Assembly (NCBI GenBank): GCA_022508375.1
Contig: JAFLVJ010000007.1
Coordinates: 42,785 to 106,784 of the forward strand
From: Clostridiales bacterium
Lineage (GTDB): Bacteria; Bacillota; Clostridia; Christensenellales; CAG-314
Length of the DNA: 64,000 nucleotides
Reading direction: 5' to 3'
Shown: piece after piece, positions 56,994 through 64,000 of the stretch
Layout: every line of letters begins with the position of its first letter
Numbering within the stretch: the stretch's first letter is position 1
Made by a program: the position numbers and the translations under genes
The notes under the pieces: generated by a model
Database searches by the model: none
Told to the model about the DNA's origin: nothing
What the model saw: only the letters and a program-made list of their open reading frames with translations

Positions 56994-59900
56994 CTAGTTG
57001 AGCCTATCAAGATAAGCGAAGTAGTCGGTTTCATACTCTACATCTTCGAAATACAACGAGTCATCGGATATTTCAGCTTTATATTCAAGACCGTCGTAAG
57101 TCCAGCGAAATCCTTCCTCAGTGAACTCGAGGTCTTCTGCTGAAATCGTATATTCAATACCATCGTAAAAGGCGTGCAAACCGTCGGCGGTAATTATAAA
57201 CATGTAATCGTACACGTCTTCTGCATGCCAAATGCCGATATAATCTGACCAAGCACAGTCACCGAATTGTACTTGTGTAAGATAAATCCAGTAGTCGAGT
57301 AAACCCTCAACGTCTTCAAAATACGGCGAGTCGTCATCTAATCCAATCCTGTACTGTACACCGTCGTATGTCCAGTAGAATCCGTCCCCCTCAATGAAAG
57401 TGAGATCTTTTGCCGAAATTGTATAGTCTAAACCGTCGCAAATAACGTGTAGGCCGTCAGCAGAAATGGCAAACATACCATAGTACCAATCGTATCCATA
57501 CCAGCTGCCAATATAGTCTGCCCATGCACAGTCACCGGGTTCGTCTTCGCCACCGCCGGGTTGGTCTTCACCACCACCGGGTTGGTCACCACCACCCGAT
57601 TGAATTTTGTCAAGATAAACCCAGTAGTCGCCTTCTTCATCAACGTCTGTGAAATACAACCTATCGTCGGATATTTCAAGTTTGTACTGTACGCCGTCGT
57701 ATGTCCAGTAGAATCCTTCTCCTGCAACGAACGTAAGCTCTTCTACCGAAATCGTATAGTCGATATCGTCATAATTGGCATGCAAACCGTCAGCTGTAAT
57801 TTCAAACGTATAAATATACTCGTCTTCCGCATACCAGGTACCGATTAAGTCTTCCCATTCGCAGTCACCGGGTTGGTCACCACCACCGGATTGGATTTTG
57901 TCAAGATAAACCCAGTAATCGCCTTCTTCGTCAACGTCTGTAAAATACAATCTGTCGTCGGATATTTCAAGTTTATACTGTACACCATCGTATGTCCAGT
58001 AGAATCCTTCTCCTGCAACGAACGTAAGATCTTCTGCCGAAATCGTATAGTCGATATCGTCATAATTGGCATGCAAACCGTCAGCTGTAATTTCAAACGT
58101 ATAAATATACTCGTCTTCCGCATACCAGGTGCCGATTAATTCTTCCCAATCGCAGTCGCCGGATGGGTCATCACCACCACCGCCGGGTTGATCTTTATCT
58201 ACCTTCTTCAACGTAACCGTTACTGTACCGTCTTGCGCATGCAAGAGTGCGGCGTTTTTGTCGGACATGAGCACTGTGTAACGTGTTCCGTTAACAACGA
58301 ACGTAAATACGCCATAGGCACGGTTACGGCGCAAGCTGACATTATCCACTGCAACCGGTTCATCAACGGTAACATTGAATGTACTTTCGCCAATTTCAAT
58401 CGAGTAGGTGGTATCGCCGTCCTTGCCCTCGTAGTAGCCGTAGTAATCGGACCAATCATCAAATTGTTCATCCTGTTCGAGATACAGGCGGAACAGTGCA
58501 TACTCGGCATTTGCCTTGACGAAGTACAACTCGACAATCTTACCGTCCACCTGCCATGCAGGTTGAACATTGTAACCTTTACCGTTCATTACGAAACTGA
58601 GGATGTAGATAGTGTCATCGTTGCGGTCGTACTCGTTGTACACAATCTGCGAAACAGCTTGCTCTACACCGTCAATGGACACGGTTATAGTGCCGTTAGC
58701 AATTTTCACAATATATTCACTGCCGTCATCAGCATATCCGTAGTAGTCACCGTCTATCATGGACGTATCGGGAACGAAACCGTTTATTACAAAGATGATC
58801 TCGTAATAATGCGAATAGTCATAACAGAAGAAATATCCGGGAATTTTGCCGTACTGTTCAAGCACGAACTCGTCGCTTTCGTTAGACAGTACAAATCGGG
58901 GCATATCTGAATTCACGTAGTAGAATACGATATTGGTAAACTCATACGTTACGCCGTCAATAACAAGGGTAACCTTGCCTTCTTCGATATTGAGCGTGTT
59001 GCCTTCGTCGTCAACCGCCGTGTAGTCGCCGTAGTATTCGGAGTAATCGACTACGTAACCTTCGCGAACAAGCAAATAATCGCCCCAATCATACAAATAA
59101 TCGAACATTATGAGTTGGTTTTCATTCAAAACTTGTATGTAGAACACGAAGCCTTCTATTTTGAAACAGATCTCCACAAACGGATTGCCGCTGTCGTAGT
59201 CAATGTAGGTGTTTACGTGTATATCCGTGGCAATGTTTTCGCCCCTGATGCCATCTATCCAAACGGAAATAGTATTGCCGTCAATCTTTACGGTGGCGTC
59301 AGAAGCAAGGTAAGTGCCCTCGTAATCGGACAAATCTACTTCTACGCCTTCCCTGTACAACGTAAAATAGACTTCATTATTGTCGGAAACAAAGAAACTG
59401 AGATCTATCGCATTGCCGTCCACGTCCCTTTGATCAATGAAGAAAGTGCCGTTGTTTGTCCGCACAGTCAGTGTGCCGTCGAGCATATATATCTGCGTAG
59501 CGGTCATTTTGGTGCCGTTCAGGTCCACTACCACGTCGTACATGCTTATTTCTACGCTAATGATCAGGTGGCTATCGCCGCCGAGATACGCCGTAAAGCT
59601 GAACGTACCGAAGATATTATCCCAAGCGCACAGTTTTAGGCGCAAGTCGGATTCTTTACCGGACGGATCCTTTACGTGCAGTTTGTCCCCTTGTCTTACT
59701 ACGGTGTAGTCGCCGTCAATATAACTAAATTTATAACCGCCGTCGGAGGTTGACTCAATATCGAACACGCGATTGCTATTTACCAGTATTTTGTCAAGTG
59801 AGATGTCTATTGCGAACGTTTCGTCATCATTCACCCAAAGACCAACGTAATCGGGATCGATAAAACCTTTTACCATATCCTCGTCAACGTAAGCGTCACT

Positions 59901-61622
59901 GGGAAACTCTGTCGTATTGAAGTTACTGAAAACTACCTCGATTTCAACGCGCTCGGTTTTGTCACCCTTAACGGACTCACAGTAGTATCCCACGCTTAAC
60001 AGTTTGCCGTCTTTCAAGGTAATGGCAAATGTTTGCGCGCCTCTTGCTTCTTCGTACTGTATGGAGCCGTTAGAAAGCGCCTGCGCCGCAAGTGACGCGA
60101 GATTTAGTCCCACGAGAGAGTATAGAGATATGTCTCTATCGCGCAAAACGTACTGCCCCTTGTCGTTTAACACAAACATAGAGGGGTTGATTCCGCCCAA
60201 GTCGAAGTTGGAGGAAACTTCCAGTAACGAATCGGCAAACGGATCTTCACCTAACCACCAGTAGCTCTCATCGCCAAAGAACTCCCAGATTTTGCCATCA
60301 GGACGCATTACGTAACCAAATGGAATATCGCCGGGGCCGCCTATCCACATTCTTTCGCCGGTTACGTATGCGTTGTAGCTGACGCTTTTGCTATCGTCAC
60401 TTAAGTCTATCTTGCTGTAACTTGCGGTGTAACTCGTTGCACTTACCGCTTCGTTTAGAGCCTTGGCAAGGGCGCTGTTTTCCGGGTAATCTTGAAATAC
60501 TTCATCGGAAATAGTTGCGCCATCTTTGGTTGCGGTCAGTTCAAGAGCAAAACTTAGCGTAACGCTATCGCCGTTTTGACCCTCTATTACCATATCTTTC
60601 GATACAATGGTAAGTTGTACGCCGTCATCGGTTAAGATAATCAACAAGCTTTCCACGTCAAACTCGTATCCCGAGATGCTAAACGCAACAGCTTGAGCCG
60701 AATACTTGTCGTCAAGCGACCAAACGTTATCTTCCACCATGGTGAAGTCGGATATCAAAAGTTTGTCGAAAACGTTATTATACGGTTCAAACGGTACGGT
60801 ATCGCCATTGTTATCTTCATACGGAACAAGTTGCACGCGACCGTTTGTGAAGTTGTGCATGTAAAATCCCAACGTGCCGTCTGCGCATTTGCCCCAAACC
60901 ATGTCGGTAGTATAGTCTTTCGACGACTCTCTTTGCCAAATTGCGTTGCGCACAACGTCGAAGATTGTAATCAGCGTGGAGTTGACTGACTCGCCGTCGC
61001 GGGTTAAGGACATAACTCCTTCGAACTTAACGTTGCCTCTCAAAGCCTGCAACACTTCAAGCATCGGCGATGAAGAAGTACTTACCTCAATTGTGACGTC
61101 GTTCGTTACGGTAAAAGTGTAACTGTTGTTAACCAGTTGCACCTCTTCGCCTATAATAACCTTGTCGAGAACGTAACCTTCGTCAACGGTAACCGTAACC
61201 GTAACAGAAGTTCCTTTCTTCAATTTGCCGTTTTGCGGTTGAGGATTCAACGTGACGTGAGCGCCATCTCCGGCGTTAACCGTAACGTTTGCACGCGTAT
61301 CGGCAAAGGTGACGGCAATTGTTGTATCATCGCTAATTGCAAAGGTATATTTGCCATCAGCGTCCAGCACGGCGTCGCTGTGCCCACTTACACTGAACTC
61401 TTTCACCTCATAGTTCGAGTTGGGTGTGACGGTAACCGTAACCTGTTCGCCCTCAGCATACAGTTTACCTTTGGTAGGTGAGCTAACCGTTACTGAACCT
61501 TGCTCACTGTTGTATTGAGTAGTGACAGCGTATCCCTTCTTGCATGCAACAACGAGCATAAGGCTTGTCAAAATCAACACAACGCACAGTGCCACAAAAA
61601 TAAGCTTGCCGGTACGTTTCAT
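56994..61622 (-). CDS. Giant surface lipoprotein with InlB-B-type and 97-residue tandem repeats
   Basis: A 1,542-residue exported lipoprotein; signal peptide 1-27 ends MLVVAC. Two bacterial InlB-B-like repeats follow (about 30-105 and 107-185: EGEQVTVTVTPNSNYEVKEF, KGTSVTVTVTVDEGYVLDKV). The long middle (about 190-1130) is a chain of 55-90-residue beta units of the form DYxGxY...DG...TxxxDG. The C-terminus holds four copies of a unit of about 97 residues, each starting CxWxxxIGxW and ending YWVYLDKIQ; units one and two are almost identical, three and four are diverged, with Gly/Pro/Glu-rich linkers (GGGDQPGGGEDQPG). It is strongly acidic. AAGGAGG is 8 bases before ATG 61622. A cell-surface binding or adhesion role is likely, not shown. 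Confidence 0.8.
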   Translation of the reverse strand: MKRTGKLIFVALCVVLILTSLMLVVACKKGYAVTTQYNSEQGSVTVSSPTKGKLYAEGEQVTVTVTPNSNYEVKEFSVSGHSDAVLDADGKYTFAISDDTTIAVTFADTRANVTVNAGDGAHVTLNPQPQNGKLKKGTSVTVTVTVDEGYVLDKVIIGEEVQLVNNSYTFTVTNDVTIEVSTSSSPMLEVLQALRGNVKFEGVMSLTRDGESVNSTLITIFDVVRNAIWQRESSKDYTTDMVWGKCADGTLGFYMHNFTNGRVQLVPYEDNNGDTVPFEPYNNVFDKLLISDFTMVEDNVWSLDDKYSAQAVAFSISGYEFDVESLLIILTDDGVQLTIVSKDMVIEGQNGDSVTLSFALELTATKDGATISDEVFQDYPENSALAKALNEAVSATSYTASYSKIDLSDDSKSVSYNAYVTGERMWIGGPGDIPFGYVMRPDGKIWEFFGDESYWWLGEDPFADSLLEVSSNFDLGGINPSMFVLNDKGQYVLRDRDISLYSLVGLNLASLAAQALSNGSIQYEEARGAQTFAITLKDGKLLSVGYYCESVKGDKTERVEIEVVFSNFNTTEFPSDAYVDEDMVKGFIDPDYVGLWVNDDETFAIDISLDKILVNSNRVFDIESTSDGGYKFSYIDGDYTVVRQGDKLHVKDPSGKESDLRLKLCAWDNIFGTFSFTAYLGGDSHLIISVEISMYDVVVDLNGTKMTATQIYMLDGTLTVRTNNGTFFIDQRDVDGNAIDLSFFVSDNNEVYFTLYREGVEVDLSDYEGTYLASDATVKIDGNTISVWIDGIRGENIATDIHVNTYIDYDSGNPFVEICFKIEGFVFYIQVLNENQLIMFDYLYDWGDYLLVREGYVVDYSEYYGDYTAVDDEGNTLNIEEGKVTLVIDGVTYEFTNIVFYYVNSDMPRFVLSNESDEFVLEQYGKIPGYFFCYDYSHYYEIIFVINGFVPDTSMIDGDYYGYADDGSEYIVKIANGTITVSIDGVEQAVSQIVYNEYDRNDDTIYILSFVMNGKGYNVQPAWQVDGKIVELYFVKANAEYALFRLYLEQDEQFDDWSDYYGYYEGKDGDTTYSIEIGESTFNVTVDEPVAVDNVSLRRNRAYGVFTFVVNGTRYTVLMSDKNAALLHAQDGTVTVTLKKVDKDQPGGGGDDPSGDCDWEELIGTWYAEDEYIYTFEITADGLHANYDDIDYTISAEDLTFVAGEGFYWTYDGVQYKLEISDDRLYFTDVDEEGDYWVYLDKIQSGGGDQPGDCEWEDLIGTWYAEDEYIYTFEITADGLHANYDDIDYTISVEELTFVAGEGFYWTYDGVQYKLEISDDRLYFTDVDEEGDYWVYLDKIQSGGGDQPGGGEDQPGGGEDEPGDCAWADYIGSWYGYDWYYGMFAISADGLHVICDGLDYTISAKDLTFIEGDGFYWTYDGVQYRIGLDDDSPYFEDVEGLLDYWIYLTQVQFGDCAWSDYIGIWHAEDVYDYMFIITADGLHAFYDGIEYTISAEDLEFTEEGFRWTYDGLEYKAEISDDSLYFEDVEYETDYFAYLDRLN
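57599..58180 (-). repeat. Near-identical tandem DNA repeat, period 291 bp (two units)
   Basis: CAAGATAAAC at 57611 and 57902, and TGCAAACCG at 57781 and 58072, both show a 291 bp shift (97 codons). The two units differ at only scattered bases and continue into more diverged units at 56994-57590. Confidence 0.9.
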
Positions 61623-61778
61623 AGCATTTTCCTCCTTTTGTTGAGTATGTATAGTAAACATAATCTATTACGATAATAACATTGTACAATTCATTGTGTA
61701 AAGCAAATTGCACTAAAACCACGGCTATAAGGCTAAAATAAAGTATTTTACCGCATAAATTTGCATAAATGACAATAA

Positions 61779-61812
61779 AAAGGACGCACTGAATATCAAT
61801 GCGTCCTTTATT
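61779..61812 (-). terminator. Terminator of the GPH-type symporter gene
   Basis: Stem AAAGGACGCA / TGCGTCCTTT around an 11 base loop; minus-strand T-run TTTTTATTG. Same stem as at 1562-1590. Confidence 0.85.
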
Positions 61813-61829
61813 AACAATGTATGACGGTT

Positions 61830-63635
61830 TTACTCGGCAGACTCGGTTGACCCGTCGTCTGGTTGTGCACCCTTACGGCTGTTGATTTCCGTCATCATCA
61901 TGTCGTAGTACTGTTCGTCGATTACAAACTTCTTGTGTTGAATAATCAGCGCCGCAAATAGGAACAACATAGGTACTACCGTTACCGCAGCCCTTATCCA
62001 CAAGCGCATGGACAGTGTGCTTTGAGCCTTGAAGTGAACGTTGGCAACGTTGAATTCCTCACCGTTTATTTCGCCCGACAGCAGGAAAATATATGTTTTA
62101 CCTTCTACAAGGTCACCGTCTTTGTAATCTGTTACACGGGTTACGAAAACGTTTCCATTGTCCGTCTTTTCCATTATCGCTACGTCACCGATAGCGGCAA
62201 GATATTCGCCGCCTATTTGTCTGCCGCCCAGGATGTCGTCGGCGCTGAGCTTTTGCGTAAGTTCGTCGATATCTATGTTGGGATCGGCGTCAAGCATGTC
62301 AAGATAACCGTTGACCGCTCCAAGATACTCCACTTGCTCCGCCACTGTCATGCGGTCGAAGTAACCTTTTTGCGCTTCGACCGTACTGATATTTTGCGAT
62401 AGACCATACACGGTGGATACTACAAGCACCAACGTGATGATACCGTATTTCATTGCGTCGGCGAACTTTGCCATCAAGGGGCGAAGCGTAGATACAACCG
62501 CCTCGTTGCGTTCGCCACGCTTGTATTCGTTGTACTCAACGCAGTTGGTCATGTTGATGATGCTTGCCATGTAGAACAACGCCTGTCCCACAAATACAAG
62601 CACGCCGAATATACTTAGCGTAACAAGGTTAAACGGGAACCAACTAGCCCAACCGATGAGCGCAATGCCAAGATATCCCACGCACGCGATGATGATGGAG
62701 ATGATTTGCAACTTGCGCCTTCCAAGCCAATTTGCCAGTTTGGGGTAAAAAACCTGCGCCAGTATATTAAATACGCCGAATATTGCAATAAATACGATAG
62801 CTTGTCCGTCGTAGCCGATTTCGAGGTAGTACAGGTTGTACGCAAGTCCGACAAGCAGCGAACTGCCGATGTTGTAGAAAAGCATGGAAAGCGTCATCCA
62901 CAGGATTTGGTCGTTTTTCTTGATTGTCTGCCACATCTGCTTGAAGGAAACCTTTTCGTTTACTTCCATGACGGAACGCGGACGTTCCCTGATGAACATT
63001 ACCATTACAATCTGCATTGCCATGAATATTGCCGCAACGCCGATACTTATCCAACGGAATGCCTTGAGCACGTTGCCGGGGTATAGGAAAGAAATTCCGC
63101 CCTGAGCTATAAACGCGCCAAGTCCTGCAAATACGACGGTCAGCATTGTTGCGGAGTTGCGTTGCTCCTTTTTGCTAGAGAGGCTCGCCAACATGGACCA
63201 GTAGCCGATGTCGTTCATGGTAAAGGCGGTTTCCCACAACAGATACATCACTATCATGTACACAACGAAGCCCCAGCCCTTAAATACCGTCTGTATGTTG
63301 AACATCAGTATTATTATGGTGCCGGTTAGCACTGCGCCGATAAGTATCCAGGGACGGAACTTACCGAACTTCATGTGCGTGCCTTCGATTATCGCGCCCA
63401 TCATGGGGTCGTTAATTGCGTCCCATATGCGCCCCACTACTCCGATAAGCAGGCTTATAGTGGTAAACTGCGCGATATTAAGCGTCATGCCAAACTGTAT
63501 GTAGGTAAGCAGGAAGGACGCTATCAGCTGGTAGGACATGTCACGTCCGATTCCGCTTACGCTAAACAGCCACTTGTTGCGGTTAAACTGCCTGTCTTCG
63601 GCAGATATTTCCGTTTTTAGCGCTTTTGTCGCCAT
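61830..63635 (-). CDS. GPH-type sodium:glycoside symporter with an extra external segment
   Basis: A 601-residue transporter of the glycoside-pentoside-hexuronide:cation family (MFS_2). Typical are NRNKWLFSVSGIGRDMSYQL at the start, the loop INDPMMGAIIEGTHMKFGKFRPW after helix 2, and NMTNCVEYNEYKRGERNEAV in the middle. Between helix 11 and 12 lies about 130 residues of soluble sequence (about 420-550) that should face outside, instead of a short loop. Length exceeds the usual 450-480 for that reason. ATG 63635 has AAAGGAG 7 bases upstream; the earlier in-frame ATG is upstream of that site. An extended -10 TGATACAAT lies at 63667-63675. Confidence 0.88.
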   Translation of the reverse strand: MATKALKTEISAEDRQFNRNKWLFSVSGIGRDMSYQLIASFLLTYIQFGMTLNIAQFTTISLLIGVVGRIWDAINDPMMGAIIEGTHMKFGKFRPWILIGAVLTGTIIILMFNIQTVFKGWGFVVYMIVMYLLWETAFTMNDIGYWSMLASLSSKKEQRNSATMLTVVFAGLGAFIAQGGISFLYPGNVLKAFRWISIGVAAIFMAMQIVMVMFIRERPRSVMEVNEKVSFKQMWQTIKKNDQILWMTLSMLFYNIGSSLLVGLAYNLYYLEIGYDGQAIVFIAIFGVFNILAQVFYPKLANWLGRRKLQIISIIIACVGYLGIALIGWASWFPFNLVTLSIFGVLVFVGQALFYMASIINMTNCVEYNEYKRGERNEAVVSTLRPLMAKFADAMKYGIITLVLVVSTVYGLSQNISTVEAQKGYFDRMTVAEQVEYLGAVNGYLDMLDADPNIDIDELTQKLSADDILGGRQIGGEYLAAIGDVAIMEKTDNGNVFVTRVTDYKDGDLVEGKTYIFLLSGEINGEEFNVANVHFKAQSTLSMRLWIRAAVTVVPMLFLFAALIIQHKKFVIDEQYYDMMMTEINSRKGAQPDDGSTESAE

Positions 63636-63773
63636 AAGTTTTCTCCTTTTGTTATAATTGCTTATCATTGTATCATATTTTTCAATTTAAATAAATAAAA
63701 ATGAAAAATTTATGCAACTTTTTTCGCAAAAAGCCGTTCGCTAAACATCTCTACAAAAACAGCGTTTATTTTG

Positions 63774-63802
63774 TTGACAATATTCAATTTGTTTGTTACA
63801 AT
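63774..63802 (+). promoter_or_regulatory. Promoter of the tRNA operon
   Basis: TTGACA (63774-63779) and TACAAT (63797-63802), spacer 17 bp, 42 bases before the first tRNA. Confidence 0.75.
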
Positions 63803-63843
63803 AAGTAGGCTTTTGACAGTAGCGAATGTCGGAAAAGCATCAT

Positions 63844-63920
63844 GGCGGCGTAGCTTAGATGGTTATAGCGGCCGGTTCATACCCGGCAGGTCGTTGGTTC
63901 GAATCCGACCGCCGCTACCA
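63844..63920 (+). tRNA. tRNA-Met (CAT)
   Basis: 77 bases forming a full cloverleaf: acceptor GGCGGCG / CGCCGCT (last pair G-U), anticodon stem GCCGG/CCGGC with loop TTCATAC, T-arm GTTCGAATC and encoded CCA. The first pair G-U rather than a C-A mismatch points to an elongator; a tRNA-Ile with lysidine cannot be ruled out. Confidence 0.93.
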
Positions 63921-63925
63921 AATAT

Positions 63926-64000
63926 GGCTCCTTGGTCAAGCGGTCAAGACATCGCCCTTTCACGGCGGTAACACGAGTTCGATTCTCGTAGGAGTCACCA
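63926..64000 (+). tRNA. tRNA-Glu (TTC)
   Basis: 75 bases: acceptor GGCTCCT / AGGAGTC, anticodon stem TCGCC/GGCGG with loop CTTTCAC, T-loop GTTCGATTC, encoded CCA that ends exactly at the last base of the window. It is 5 bases behind tRNA-Met; more tRNAs probably follow outside. Confidence 0.93.

Noticed and set aside
57000..58180. Regular repeats as a CRISPR array
   Set aside because: The period is 291 bp, in frame with a coding sequence, and there are no short repeats with unique spacers.
63771..63971. 66-codon frame over the tRNA genes
   Set aside because: It overlaps two complete tRNA cloverleafs and their promoter.

Overview
The window looks like a chromosome segment of a low-to-middle GC Gram-positive bacterium of the Clostridia type, probably an uncultured gut lineage. 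The reasons are WhiA next to a DnaE-type polymerase, a SAM-I riboswitch with a terminator in front of metK, a CIRCE operator in front of hsp20, many signal-peptide lipoproteins, strong AGGAGG ribosome sites, and sigma-A promoters with textbook 16-17 bp spacers. No species is claimed. There are no rRNA genes, CRISPR arrays, insertion sequences or phage genes; two complete tRNA genes lie at the right edge.

Layout. 1-7.5 kb: MATE pump, small P-loop kinase, MarR regulator, a membrane protein with two YcxB-like halves, then diacylglycerol kinase, a secreted HExxH lipoprotein and a PI-PLC-like phospholipase on the plus strand. 7.5-9.3 kb: a decayed zinc-ribbon pseudogene and an AT-rich Mrr-type nuclease, the clearest sign of acquired DNA. 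9.4-17.7 kb: RNA methyltransferase, two-component system, acyltransferase and a heterodimeric ABC exporter, separated by dispersed repeats. 17.8-24.7 kb: dnaE, whiA, murB and a membrane-anchored solute-binding protein, all minus. 24.9-32.2 kb: MFS transporter, PLP-vitamer kinase, an ApbE/NusG-II fusion with a Gx-type membrane protein, MscS, and an FMN-binding lipoprotein; the flavin genes resemble a reduced flavin-based extracellular electron transfer module. 32.3-41.3 kb: proS, a cobalamin-riboswitch operon (ECF S component plus DUF4430 lipoprotein), a propeller-like lipoprotein, an unknown gene, a HAD phosphatase, a GH13 glucosidase and Hsp20. 41.6-54.1 kb: a flippase-like membrane protein, a zinc-ribbon protein, then an all-minus run metK-recD2-secA-prfB-DUF3737-aminotransferase. 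54.2-64 kb: an amino-acid ABC importer behind an Arg-rich leader and terminator, a 1,542-residue repeat lipoprotein, a GPH-type symporter, and tRNA-Met and tRNA-Glu.

The signals I consider least explained are: (1) a family of about 120 bp hairpin elements (10774, 13793, 26679, and a short copy at 13635) that always start at the stop codon of the gene before them and face the same way relative to it; (2) a GC-rich four-hairpin element at 37012-37211 that also abuts a stop codon; (3) a second repeat family at 13690 and 22485-22620, in the murB-whiA gap where rapZ and yvcK often sit in related genomes; (4) the ApbE-NusG-II/Gx/FMN-lipoprotein set; (5) the B12 riboswitch that gives a likely function to a DUF4430 lipoprotein and its membrane partner; and (6) the arginine-rich leader ORF in front of an amino-acid importer.

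Several start codons were moved inward from the longest reading frame because a ribosome site, promoter, hairpin or riboswitch lies in the extension (4221, 10736, 21342, 24947, 32148, 33762, 36844, 38069, 41645, 53812, 55995, 61622, 63635).
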